A DNA stretch of 64,000 nt from contig NZ_CP150145.1 of NCBI RefSeq assembly GCF_037963835.1, positions 5,642,001-5,706,000 of the forward strand. The letters are read 5' to 3'. The notes under the pieces are model-generated. The model was not told where the DNA came from and did no database searches. It worked only from the letters and a program-made list of their open reading frames with translations. Positions 17,473 through 26,586 of this stretch are shown piece by piece; position 1 is the stretch's first letter; each line of letters opens with the position of its first letter. This DNA comes from Paenibacillus sp. FSL H8-0332. GTDB taxonomy: Bacteria > Bacillota > Bacilli > Paenibacillales > Paenibacillaceae. Both the position numbers and the translations under genes were made by a program.

Positions 17473-17489
17473 CAGATTAGTCTAATCCG
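17473..17489. promoter_or_regulatory. Palindrome upstream of the regulator promoter (unit 2)
   Basis: CAGATTAGTCTAATCCG keeps the 8-1-8 palindrome of unit 1 with one base changed, 15 bp upstream of the -35. It is a candidate operator. Confidence 0.45.
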
Positions 17490-17521
17490 TGAACTACAGG
17501 CAACCCGTTTGCCATGAGGGC

Positions 17522-17557
17522 AAAAAAATAGAGACCCTATTGGTCTCATAAGGTCTC
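17522..17557 (-). terminator. Terminator at the end of the polysaccharide operon
   Basis: On the reverse strand AGAGACC, then a second TGAGACC, then GGGTCTCT and TTTTTTT. Either upstream arm can pair with the GGTCTC arm. It lies 54 bp after the ydcF-like stop codon. Confidence 0.8.
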
Positions 17558-17610
17558 TGTCGTCCCGGTATCACAATTGCAAAGCCGCTGCCTCTACTGT
17601 TCCCCCTGCT

Positions 17611-18261
17611 TCACCCACTGCGGAACCAGCGCTTAATCTGCTCCAGCGAACCCTTCGCTTCCGGGCCATTGTAGCCGAAGGCATTGCCAATCATCTTGAT
17701 ATATTCGTTAAAAGTCGTCTCCCGGCTATACCGGTCACTCCACCACGCCTTCGCGTTATAGCCCGAGTCCGCCCCGATATAAGTCAGCTCAATCCCCGAC
17801 TTCTTATACACATGATCGAAGATAAACTTCACCCGCCGCATATGAAAATCCGACGACACCACAATCGCCGACTTGAATCCCTTCTGCTGCATGATCGGGA
17901 GCGTGAACTGCGCGTTCTGGTAGGTGCTCTCGGCAGCGTCCTCGGTAAGAATGGCAGATTCCGGGATGCCCAAGGAGAGGGCCGTTTCGCGCATGTCACC
18001 GGCAAAGCCGGCCCCCTCCTTAGCGTTAGACAGCAGGAGCTGCGGCGCATAGCCTTTTTGAAACAGCTTAACCCCTTGTTCCACCCGGCCTCCCCCTCCA
18101 CTGAGGATGATGATTACGTCCGCTTGCTTCGGAGCCTCGGATACGGGAAGGAAACGCCCTGCGCACAGGAGCAGCAAGACCATTAACAGAAGGGACAAGT
18201 ACAGAAAGAGAATTCTTTTTCTGCGCTTGCCCATCTTCGTTCTAATTGGGTTACGGCTCAT
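17611..18261 (-). CDS. YdcF/SanA-type DUF218 membrane protein
   Basis: 216 residues: a basic N-terminus, one membrane helix (about 18-40), then an extracellular DUF218 domain with VIIILSGGGGRVEQGVKLF, LLLSNAK, AESTYQNA and VVSSDFHMRR. DUF218 proteins (YdcF, SanA, ElyC) take part in envelope or lipid-carrier homeostasis; their reaction is not settled. It is the last gene of the polysaccharide operon, 3 bp after rmlB. Its 3' end was copied into the adjacent duplication (15764-15854). Confidence 0.85.
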   Translation of the reverse strand: MSRNPIRTKMGKRRKRILFLYLSLLLMVLLLLCAGRFLPVSEAPKQADVIIILSGGGGRVEQGVKLFQKGYAPQLLLSNAKEGAGFAGDMRETALSLGIPESAILTEDAAESTYQNAQFTLPIMQQKGFKSAIVVSSDFHMRRVKFIFDHVYKKSGIELTYIGADSGYNAKAWWSDRYSRETTFNEYIKMIGNAFGYNGPEAKGSLEQIKRWFRSG

Positions 18262-18264
18262 AAT

Positions 18265-19263
18265 CTAATTCCTGTACTCGCCGCTAAGAATCTGTTCCCA
18301 CCACTGTGCATTCTCCGTATACCACTGGATGGTCTGCGCGATTCCTGTTTCGAAGGTATACGTAGGCTTCCAGCCCAATCTCTCCAGCTTAGCCGGATCA
18401 ATCGCATAACGTTTATCATGACCCAGCCGGTCGGCAACGAATTCAATCAAATCCTCAGATTTCCCCAAGGTATGAATAATCGTCTTCACAACCTCAAGAT
18501 TGGTGCGTTCATTATGCCCGCCTACGTTGTACACCTCACCGCTTACGCCCTCATGCAGCACCAGGTCAATCGCAGCACAATGATCCCATACATGCAGCCA
18601 ATCCCGGATATTCGCCCCATCTCCATAGACAGGAACCTTCTGTTCATTCAGGACCTTAGAAATCGTCAGGGGAATGAGCTTCTCCGGGAAATGGTACGGG
18701 CCATAATTATTGGAGCAACGGGTAATGTTCATCGGCAAGCCGAAGGTCTCGTGATACGCACGGACTAACAGATCGGAAGACGCTTTGCTTGCGCTATAAG
18801 GGCTGTTAGGCTGCAATGGCGTTTCTTCTGTGAAGAATACAGCAGGGTCCCAGTCCAGCTCACCATACACCTCATCCGTAGACACATGAACGAACTTGGT
18901 CACTCCAATCGCACGGGAAGCCTCCAGCAGCACCTGGGTTCCCATCACATTCGTACGGACGAATACCGCTGGATCTGTAATCGAACGATCCACATGACTC
19001 TCGGCTGCGAAATGAACTACATAATCAAATCGCTCTTGTTCAAAAAGAGACTGAATAGCCTCACGGTCAGCAATATCCGCCTGGATGAAGTGGTAGTTAT
19101 CCCGATCTTCAATCTCCTTGTGCTTGGAGAGGTCACCCGCATAGGTCAACAGATCCAGGTTATAGACATCGTAATCGGAGTACTTGTCGATCATGTACTG
19201 TACGAAATTCCCGCCAATGAAACCGGCACCTCCGGTAACCAGCATTTTCTTTCTATTCATCAA
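18265..19263 (-). CDS. rfbB: dTDP-glucose 4,6-dehydratase
   Basis: A 332-residue extended SDR: NAD-binding GGAGFIGGNF, VHFAAESHVDRSI, HVSTDEVYGEL with the TDE dehydratase triad, YSASKAS catalytic Tyr/Lys, and NNYGPYHFPEKLIPL. It converts dTDP-glucose to dTDP-4-keto-6-deoxyglucose, the step toward L-rhamnose and other deoxysugars. No rmlA, rmlC or rmlD is in the window, so the product is supplied or used elsewhere. It sits at the end of the operon, where base composition returns to the GC-rich genome average. Confidence 0.95.
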   Translation of the reverse strand: MMNRKKMLVTGGAGFIGGNFVQYMIDKYSDYDVYNLDLLTYAGDLSKHKEIEDRDNYHFIQADIADREAIQSLFEQERFDYVVHFAAESHVDRSITDPAVFVRTNVMGTQVLLEASRAIGVTKFVHVSTDEVYGELDWDPAVFFTEETPLQPNSPYSASKASSDLLVRAYHETFGLPMNITRCSNNYGPYHFPEKLIPLTISKVLNEQKVPVYGDGANIRDWLHVWDHCAAIDLVLHEGVSGEVYNVGGHNERTNLEVVKTIIHTLGKSEDLIEFVADRLGHDKRYAIDPAKLERLGWKPTYTFETGIAQTIQWYTENAQWWEQILSGEYRN

Positions 19264-19424
19264 TTACACCTCAGAATCATCTGTTTGTATCGCGTAAGTT
19301 GAGTACCCTTAACAAGTGGGCCTGTTAGAAATCTACCTTCTTAAATAATGAGGAAGTTCATGCTCCTTCAACAAGCATAAATTAACTTTTCATTAAATCG
19401 TTTAAAGACCTCTCAACTCTAAAT

Positions 19425-20468
19425 TTATTTCAAAATTTTAATTGTCCGTATCAACCCTGTTCGCAAATCATATTCAGGATACCACCCTAATTTTTCCAAT
19501 TTTTCAGAATTTAAAACTGATCTCGTCACTGGATTAAAACTTGCCTTTTCAACCTCATCTGGTAATTTAAATATGACTTTCTTACCTGAAATATCCGCTA
19601 TACATTCAGCTAATTCACGTATAGTTATATTTGATTTTGAATTTGCAATATTATAAGCATTTCCATTTTCGCCCTTTAAAAGAATAGTTAATATACCAGA
19701 AACACAATCTGCAACATGGCAATATGATCGTAACTGAGAACCTTGACTTTTCATTATAATATCATTACCAGCAAGGACTTCATTTATGAAATGGGAGGAT
19801 GCTCTATTATCATTCAAAGTCAAAGTAGGCCCAAATATATGACATGGCCTAGCTATAATTGTATCCAAACCATATTGTTGAGAATATGAAGCACAAAGTG
19901 TTTCAGCAGCCCTTTTTCCATTCGGATAACATGATCTAAAATTAGTGCTATCAACTTCACCACTGTATGTTTCTAAAAACTCAATTATATTTTCCGCACC
20001 TTGTCCATAGACTTCACCTGAAGAAACAAATAAAAATCTTTCTAATTTACTTCGTCTTGCATATTCTAATAGGTTATACGTACCCCAAATATTCCCCATT
20101 ATTGTACCAACAGGATCTTTTGAGAACAAATCAGGATATGCATTACTTGCAGCATGAATAATATAATCAAATTTATCGCTACATAAAAGAGGAAGATTCA
20201 CATCTTGCTCGATAATATGAAAATTTGTATTTCTATAATGTGTTTCAAATCTTTTCCTCAACCTATCTTCACTTCTACCCATAACAAATATATTAATGTT
20301 ATAAGCACGCTCTTCATTACAAAACATTAAAATATCGGATAAAAACGAACCAATCATACCAGAAGCCCCTGTTATGAGTACATTACAGCCATCTAACTTT
20401 TCAAAAGGAATATTGCTTTGTAACACAGTTCTCATATCAATTTTATAATCATTATTATTATACAGCAT
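19425..20468 (-). CDS. NAD-dependent epimerase/dehydratase of the LicD module
   Basis: A 347-residue extended SDR with NVLITGASGMIGSFL, DYIIHAASNAYPD, FVSSGEVYGQG and the catalytic YPNGK (SCYPNGKRAAE). It is AT-rich like its neighbours. It directly follows a cytidylyltransferase and a LicD gene, so it probably forms or modifies the sugar or alditol precursor activated by the former. The exact substrate cannot be assigned. Its start has GGTGAGGGC upstream. Confidence 0.8.
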   Translation of the reverse strand: MLYNNNDYKIDMRTVLQSNIPFEKLDGCNVLITGASGMIGSFLSDILMFCNEERAYNINIFVMGRSEDRLRKRFETHYRNTNFHIIEQDVNLPLLCSDKFDYIIHAASNAYPDLFSKDPVGTIMGNIWGTYNLLEYARRSKLERFLFVSSGEVYGQGAENIIEFLETYSGEVDSTNFRSCYPNGKRAAETLCASYSQQYGLDTIIARPCHIFGPTLTLNDNRASSHFINEVLAGNDIIMKSQGSQLRSYCHVADCVSGILTILLKGENGNAYNIANSKSNITIRELAECIADISGKKVIFKLPDEVEKASFNPVTRSVLNSEKLEKLGWYPEYDLRTGLIRTIKILK

Positions 20469-20478
20469 ATGCCCTCAC

Positions 20479-21189
20479 CTACTTCAGCCAATCAGAATTC
20501 TTAGTACTTAAGAGTGCCTTGAAAATTTCAATATCATCTATAGTAGTCAATTTTATGTTTTTTTCAGAACCAGCAGAAAAATGTACTTGATGACCTAATT
20601 CAATCATTAAAGTACAAGATGCTACTGAATTAGTAATTCCTCTTCTCAAAGCTTCCTTATGTACTTTTGCTAGTTTCCCCAGAGGAAATGCTTGTGGAGT
20701 CTGAGTCCTCATTATTTTTTCACGATCATATATTGAATTAGAAAAGACTTTACTTTCAGTTTCAAGTAATGCTTCAGCGCAAGAAATTGATGTCACGGCC
20801 GAGCCATGCAATCTACAAACTGCTATATTATCTGAAATAATTTCTTCTGAAACCATCGGCCGAATCGCATCATGGACTAAAACAATATCTTCATCGGCAA
20901 AATCTTCTTTGATAACAACAAGTCCATTATAGATAGAAGCTTGTCCTGTTTCACCACCAGATACTATACCTGCTAATTTTGTTATATTAAATTGTTTAGC
21001 ATAAGCTCTTAAGATTTCATGCCAACCATCTATGCAAACTACATATATAGCATCAAGATCAGGGTGATTTTGAAAAACTTCTAACGTATATATAATTACA
21101 GGTTTATTTCGAACATTAATAAATTGTTTAGGAATATCTTGATTCATCCGTTGCCCACTACCACCGGCTATTATTAGGGCTATATTCAA
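20479..21189 (-). CDS. IspD/TarI-like cytidylyltransferase
   Basis: Nucleotidyltransferase fold with ALIIAGGSGQRMNQDIPKQF, VHDAIRPMVSEE, TQTPQAFPL and LTTIDDIEIFKALL. It uses CTP to activate an alditol or sugar phosphate, as TarI does for ribitol 5-phosphate or IspD for methylerythritol 4-phosphate. Linkage to LicD and an SDR argues for a polysaccharide role, not isoprenoids. The TTG at 21189 (236 residues) is chosen because AAAGGAGGAG lies just before it. The ATG at 21216 lies upstream of that site and would overlap licD. Confidence 0.82.
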   Translation of the reverse strand: MNIALIIAGGSGQRMNQDIPKQFINVRNKPVIIYTLEVFQNHPDLDAIYVVCIDGWHEILRAYAKQFNITKLAGIVSGGETGQASIYNGLVVIKEDFADEDIVLVHDAIRPMVSEEIISDNIAVCRLHGSAVTSISCAEALLETESKVFSNSIYDREKIMRTQTPQAFPLGKLAKVHKEALRRGITNSVASCTLMIELGHQVHFSAGSEKNIKLTTIDDIEIFKALLSTKNSDWLK

Positions 21190-21203
21190 AGTTAACTCCT
21201 CCT

Positions 21204-22007
21204 TTACTTTATCCAAAACGCTTCAAATGCATGGTGTGAAATCTGTTTTTCTTTTGGTGGTAACTTCATATATTCTCCGTATATACTTGTTAGCCATTCA
21301 TGATATCCAATAGGCACATTATAATATTCACCTTCAAATTGCATCGGTATTACTTCACTAAAAATATTGTTTGATACAACTTCGCATTCTCCATACCCCC
21401 AAACAATTACTCCCATTGAGTTCGTATTGGTGTTTATATACCCCTTTGCTATTTTATTGATACTTGAGGAAAGATAACTAGATTTTTCGAATTTATATAT
21501 TAACTTACCGATTAGAAGAATTGTATTTTTAAAAAAACTTCTGTTTTTATTGATCCTAATTAATTTAAGACTTAACTTATTTCTATATCTACGAATGCTG
21601 TTTAATAATTTCAATTGATCCACTTTTTTATCTGGTAAGATATCAACAGGAAAAATATCAATATTTACTCCTATTTTTAAATCCTCGTCAATAAATTCTT
21701 TTATAATAGTTTTAACAAACGATATTTTTGCGAACGGATAAGGATAGTCACTCGTATTATCTGAAGTATGAACTTTGAACAAATCGTTATAACCATTAAA
21801 TTTTTTGATAAACTTGTCATAATCTGCTCTCAGTAATGCAACATCAATATCATCGTCCCAAGGTATATATCCCTGATGCCTAACCGCTCCAATTAGTGTA
21901 CCACCACATAAAAAATAATCCATTTCATTTTCTTTACAGAATTCCACAAAGATATTGAGTATTTTGATTTGAATTTTTTTCAATTCATTAACCTCTATTT
22001 TATTCAT
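21204..22007 (-). CDS. LicD-family phosphotransferase
   Basis: 267 residues with the LicD signature: CGGTLIGAVRHQGYIPWDDDIDVALLRADYDKF near residues 38-70, and WGYGECEVVSNNIFSEVIPMQFEG later. LicD proteins transfer phosphocholine, or in related clusters other phospho-alditols, from a CDP-linked donor to glycans. The adjoining cytidylyltransferase could make that donor. It is AT-rich, with many AAA/ATA codons. Confidence 0.87.
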   Translation of the reverse strand: MNKIEVNELKKIQIKILNIFVEFCKENEMDYFLCGGTLIGAVRHQGYIPWDDDIDVALLRADYDKFIKKFNGYNDLFKVHTSDNTSDYPYPFAKISFVKTIIKEFIDEDLKIGVNIDIFPVDILPDKKVDQLKLLNSIRRYRNKLSLKLIRINKNRSFFKNTILLIGKLIYKFEKSSYLSSSINKIAKGYINTNTNSMGVIVWGYGECEVVSNNIFSEVIPMQFEGEYYNVPIGYHEWLTSIYGEYMKLPPKEKQISHHAFEAFWIK

Positions 22008-22299
22008 TACGTCTCCTCTAATAACAAACTTTTAATTTTATCGCTTATATTTGTAGTCTTTCTTGAGTATAGTCATTTTGAAACTTAAGTTTCCCAAGAA
22101 TACACAAGAGAAACATGATTTAAGATCATCTCCAACCTCGTTTACCTTGGTTATTTTGATCAAATAGACAGCATACTGAAGCCTTAGTAAAATAGTTGTA
22201 GGCAAGGTTAATCCATTGATCACACTGACTTTTGCCCCCCTAAAAACGCTACTTCACAACAGGCGATAAAGAACTACCATTTAAGACATTGGACAAAAG
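22008..22299. other. AT-rich spacer, no assigned gene
   Basis: 292 bp between the LicD gene and a glycosyltransferase. A reverse-strand frame at 22038-22223 (61 codons, ending KKDYKYKR) resembles no family I know. It may be the end of a deleted gene. No terminator-like hairpin with a T-run was seen. Confidence 0.35.
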
Positions 22300-23586
22300 T
22301 TATTTAATATCTAATAGTTCAACTATTTTCTCCGATACAAATTCAGGCGTAGCTTCGTAAAACAACTTTCTTACCTCGCTAAAATCTAACGGAGGAATCA
22401 TTGAATATTGCTTAACAAAATTCATGATCTCTCTCTTATTTTCTTCTAGAAGTAATTTATTTTGATTAATACAGCAGGAATACGGATATTTACTTAAAAT
22501 GTCAATTACAGGGTCATTGTGATCGTTATATAAATGGATAATCGGCTTGCCACATGACATGTATTCATATACTTTACTGGGCTTTTGAGTAATATCAATA
22601 TTTCCGATCGATAATAAAAAATCAGCCGACTTTAAAGCTTGATGAGCTATCTTAGTTTCAACACTTCCATAATTTATTATTTGTTGAGGATGTTTGTTAA
22701 CGAACTGATCAACTAGCCCCTCGCAATTCCCAACAATATACATATGTAAAACATAATCAGAATTTTCTTCCATACATAATGAAAAAAGTTCTAAAGTATA
22801 TTTCGGCGAACGCATATTGTGGTTTAAAGAGCCAGCATATACGAAATGAATTTTATTATCGGCAAATTTACCAGTTGAAATTTCATCTATTGGTTTTAAT
22901 GAGGGAATTTCAGAAATATATATTTTTCTAGAATAATCACTAAAGTATTTCTCTATGTGCCCTTGCCAATCACTTGTGGCTATAATTTTTGTGCTACTAT
23001 CCATCATCCACTTTTCTAGAGCTAAATGTTTTTTAAATTTTATTTTAAGATTCCATTTAGTTCTATGTAACGTATTACTTATGCTGAATTTATCGAATAA
23101 ATAAGGAACAATATCTGTAGAGTTATCTATATTTTTTTTATAGGTTAGAGCAGCAACCACACTTTCATAAGGAAAGCAAACGGGTATTATAATATCAATT
23201 TTTTTTTCTAAATTAGCTAATGCCAGAACAAACTTATTTACAGAGTTATATTCTATATTTTCTTTTTTTAAAAGAGCACTTAAGTATCTAAAAGTTCTAT
23301 TAAAAAAAACATGTGAGTAAATCACTTTTTTCTTTAGTAATTTTTTCTCATTTCTCAATAAAAACCTATTTTCATTTCTCTTTTTAATGTCTTTTGTTTC
23401 AATTCTGATTATAGATTGCCCATCATAGACCTCAAGTTCATTTTGAATGTATTCACTTTTCTCACAGATAACCGTAACTTGATATTTTAGTTTTAAAAAA
23501 TCTATTATATTTTTGACACATAGTCCATTTGCAGAATAGTTCGGGTAATAATTACCAAGGATAAAAACTATATGTTTATTTTCCAT
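22300..23586 (-). CDS. GT4-like glycosyltransferase
   Basis: 428 residues from the ATG at 23586, chosen for the GGAGAG just upstream. GT-B features are IVFILGNYYPNYSANGLCVKNI at the N-terminus, HFVYAGSLNHNMRSPKYTLELF in the middle, and KSADFLLSIGN and KVYEYMSCGKPIIHL near the end, the last being the nucleotide-sugar binding region. It probably adds a sugar to the lipid-linked repeat unit on the cytoplasmic face. Donor and acceptor are unknown. Confidence 0.82.
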   Translation of the reverse strand: MENKHIVFILGNYYPNYSANGLCVKNIIDFLKLKYQVTVICEKSEYIQNELEVYDGQSIIRIETKDIKKRNENRFLLRNEKKLLKKKVIYSHVFFNRTFRYLSALLKKENIEYNSVNKFVLALANLEKKIDIIIPVCFPYESVVAALTYKKNIDNSTDIVPYLFDKFSISNTLHRTKWNLKIKFKKHLALEKWMMDSSTKIIATSDWQGHIEKYFSDYSRKIYISEIPSLKPIDEISTGKFADNKIHFVYAGSLNHNMRSPKYTLELFSLCMEENSDYVLHMYIVGNCEGLVDQFVNKHPQQIINYGSVETKIAHQALKSADFLLSIGNIDITQKPSKVYEYMSCGKPIIHLYNDHNDPVIDILSKYPYSCCINQNKLLLEENKREIMNFVKQYSMIPPLDFSEVRKLFYEATPEFVSEKIVELLDIK

Positions 23587-23718
23587 TATAATCTCTCCAC
23601 ATAGAATCAGTTTTGTATACAACAAAAAAACACATTGGTATTCAGTCTTGATTGAGAATTCAAAATTTAATAAGTTCTTAAAGGAGTTTCAAAATAAACC
23701 TTCTTGAATTAGCAAATA

Positions 23719-25116
23719 TTAAACCCGTTTAAAAATTCTATTCAATAATGAACGATTCTTATAAACCATAATAACCAAAAAACAAAAATATAAAATAAAT
23801 GATATTTTCATATTTAATAAAAACGTTAGTATGGAGAATAGAAAAATATATAATGCTTCAAATACAATTCCTTTATAATTTTTCAATTTGAGTATTCTTC
23901 TTAGATATACTTCTGTTGAATAACATCTATACGCCATTACAATTAGTGTACAAACCGCTATACTCATTACACTTTCTGTTAAAGGAAATGCTATAACTGC
24001 CATAACTGTAAACAGTAAAACACTACTAATATTAGCCTTCATCATCTCAGTTTCTTTTCTTAAGACCTTATAAAAGGTATTATTTAATAATTGCATCTTC
24101 GCCTGAAGAATAATTACTCCGAATAAGATATTTAAATATTTTAAAACAGGCAAATATTTCGGTAGATACATAAATATTAATAGTGAAGATAAAAAATATA
24201 AAACAGGTACTATTATGCTAAAGCTTTGTAGGAATGTATTTATTTTTTCATAATAGAATGGATAGTTTTTATCATTTAATCTTTTCAAAGTGGGATAAGC
24301 AAGCATACTAATAGATGAAATTAATACCAAAACCAAATTTGTAATTGTAATTCCAAGAGAATAGTAAGAATAATCTTCTATATTCCCAAAAAATTCAACA
24401 ATAATTCTTCCTATACCAGTTACTAGCATTCCCATTAATTGTGCTAACATTAATTGAATGCCTACTGAAACATTGGCTTTATACTCCTCTAATCCTTCTC
24501 TTAATCCTGTAATGCGTCCAAACCACAATTCTTTACAATACAGCATCATACCAATTACTGTTACAACTTTAGCGAAAAGATCTATAATAATTAAGATCTC
24601 GAAGTTAATATTCCTAAAAAGGATCATCCCAAAAGTCCCCAGAACGAAAATTATTTGCGGGAAAATCACAAAAAAACTATATTTTTTCATTTGGTTCGTT
24701 ATTTGCATTACGTAGATGAATACTCCATTTAGTCCAAGCACAAAAATATTAATACTTACAAAAATCATTGAAAATTGTTTATTAGGATCATTAATTAAAC
24801 TCGAAAAAATCAAGGCTATTATAAAAAATAGAAAAATTACAATGCTATGAATTTGAATAGCAATCTTTAATCTCGTATGGGGAAGTTTTTCATACTGATA
24901 ATCACCATATCTCAAATAAATTCCGTCATTAAATCCTAATGCAAAAATCCCTACATAAGAAGCATAAAATAAATAAATCTGCCAAAATCCAAACCCTTGT
25001 ACAGTCAGAATCATAGGTATAAATAACGACTTTATAAAACTGAGTAATAAAACCAATAGTTGAGAAGAAAATACATATTTAAAGTTTTTAAAAGATCTTT
25101 TCAAAACACCATCCAT
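23719..25116 (-). CDS. Wzx-type polysaccharide flippase
   Basis: 465 residues, almost wholly membrane-embedded, with about 12-14 hydrophobic helices and few polar loops. It starts MDGVLKRSFKNFKYVFSSQLLVLLLSF, typical of the MATE/PST flippase family. It would move the undecaprenyl-linked repeat unit across the membrane. The neighbouring Wzy-like gene supports the assignment. Strongly AT-rich. Confidence 0.82.
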   Translation of the reverse strand: MDGVLKRSFKNFKYVFSSQLLVLLLSFIKSLFIPMILTVQGFGFWQIYLFYASYVGIFALGFNDGIYLRYGDYQYEKLPHTRLKIAIQIHSIVIFLFFIIALIFSSLINDPNKQFSMIFVSINIFVLGLNGVFIYVMQITNQMKKYSFFVIFPQIIFVLGTFGMILFRNINFEILIIIDLFAKVVTVIGMMLYCKELWFGRITGLREGLEEYKANVSVGIQLMLAQLMGMLVTGIGRIIVEFFGNIEDYSYYSLGITITNLVLVLISSISMLAYPTLKRLNDKNYPFYYEKINTFLQSFSIIVPVLYFLSSLLIFMYLPKYLPVLKYLNILFGVIILQAKMQLLNNTFYKVLRKETEMMKANISSVLLFTVMAVIAFPLTESVMSIAVCTLIVMAYRCYSTEVYLRRILKLKNYKGIVFEALYIFLFSILTFLLNMKISFILYFCFLVIMVYKNRSLLNRIFKRV

Positions 25117-25162
25117 TTAGTTTATTCAAAGCAAAAGCAATTCTATTTAGTAGAACTACCCG

Positions 25163-26527
25163 CTAGCCCCTTCTTTTAATTTTCGACTTATAAAACCAAT
25201 AAATATTTATTCCCCAGAATGCCATAAATGTTGATGGCATAGACAGTACTTGATTATTGCAAGAAAAATAAAAAAAACATATAAATAATAGACATAGTAT
25301 TACTGATGTTATTGAATCTTTCTGTACAATACTTTTGTAACAGACAACGGCAAAGTATTTTCCCAAATAAAACATAATAATCAACACACCAAGAAATGAA
25401 AAGTCATTTGCAAGCCAAGTGTAAATACTATGCCAGTTAACAAATGGATTCCAGCCCTCATAAGCTAATCTAGCTTGAAATGTATTTTTCCATATATCTT
25501 TACTTAGTAACCCTTCAAAATTAGATATTAGAAAATATGAATTACCCACTCCGAACATAGGTATATAAGGTTCATCCAATGCTAAAGATAATCCATAATA
25601 GCCTTGTGTTAGATAAGAGGTTACATAGATGACTAAAGGATGTAGTGTTTCCGGCATTATTTTCATAATTGGAGATTTGGTGTTTATTATTGTATTATTT
25701 GTAATAGCAGAAACAGTTCCATAATTATTATTTATTCTAGAAGAAATATTATTTTGGAAAACAGATAGTCCAATAATCACTAAAATCATAGCAATAATAG
25801 TAACAGCAACAACTTTTCTTTTCCTTGCTTTGATTTTATTAGAAAGATGAAAGGATTTTTGAAGCTGTTTTAGGAAAAGTACCGACAAAATAATTAGAAT
25901 TAAATCAATAATTCCTTTATTAGTTCCAGTAGATATCCAACGTACTGATTCAATTATTATTGTGAGTAGCACTAACCCTTTATTGAAAACATTTATTTTT
26001 TTAAAATATATAATGGACAAAGGGAGAACAGGCCATAAAAAAGGGGCTGTAAGTGTAGACAGTGGAGCAAGAATATTCCCTCCAAATAAATTTTCAGAAT
26101 TAACTTTAGAGTCATATTGTAATCCAGGGTTTTCCAATCCATTCAGAAATTCATTCCAGAGATTGTTGATTGAGAAGGATGAAAGGCCAATGTTTCTAAG
26201 TGTCATAAGAACAGTCATAACTAAGTTTACAGCTATAAGTACTTTTAGTAATTTCACAATAGTAGTTTGCTTGAAGAGTACATATTCACTTTCCTCTTGT
26301 TTCACACTCTCGTTTCTTCTTAAAAGTTTATTCATAGTTATCTTGTAACCTATGTAGATCAAACTTTGACAAAGAAATAAATACAAATAAAAAACAGGAG
26401 GATTTTGTGTCCGCCATTCAAATGGGCCCCAAATGTATAGGACTATCAAACCAATGAAATAGATCATTACAATTTTTATAGGTCTATATAGTATATTATT
26501 AGTCGTAATATTTCCCTTAATGATCAT
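25163..26527 (-). CDS. Wzy-type O-antigen/capsule polymerase
   Basis: 454 residues with about 11 predicted membrane helices and a large extracellular loop (about residues 270-370, with LHPLVIYVTSYLTQGYYGLS, NPFVNWHSIYTWLAND). This is the usual shape of Wzy polymerases, which have little sequence conservation. Its place between the flippase and glycosyltransferases is the main evidence. Confidence 0.75.
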   Translation of the reverse strand: MIIKGNITTNNILYRPIKIVMIYFIGLIVLYIWGPFEWRTQNPPVFYLYLFLCQSLIYIGYKITMNKLLRRNESVKQEESEYVLFKQTTIVKLLKVLIAVNLVMTVLMTLRNIGLSSFSINNLWNEFLNGLENPGLQYDSKVNSENLFGGNILAPLSTLTAPFLWPVLPLSIIYFKKINVFNKGLVLLTIIIESVRWISTGTNKGIIDLILIILSVLFLKQLQKSFHLSNKIKARKRKVVAVTIIAMILVIIGLSVFQNNISSRINNNYGTVSAITNNTIINTKSPIMKIMPETLHPLVIYVTSYLTQGYYGLSLALDEPYIPMFGVGNSYFLISNFEGLLSKDIWKNTFQARLAYEGWNPFVNWHSIYTWLANDFSFLGVLIIMFYLGKYFAVVCYKSIVQKDSITSVILCLLFICFFYFSCNNQVLSMPSTFMAFWGINIYWFYKSKIKRRG

Positions 26528-26586
26528 TTGAATATAGAGCTCCTTTTAACTTCTCAAATCAACTTGCCTAATAGTTCAGCTTGTAT

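Larger units (their letters stand above)
16041..17707. repeat. Tandem duplication, unit 2 (intact)
   Basis: Counterpart of 14203-15854. The right end lies inside the ydcF-like gene, where similarity between the copies stops after the codons for IKMIGNAFGYNG. The peptide gene lies mostly outside the matched segment. Confidence 0.85.
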
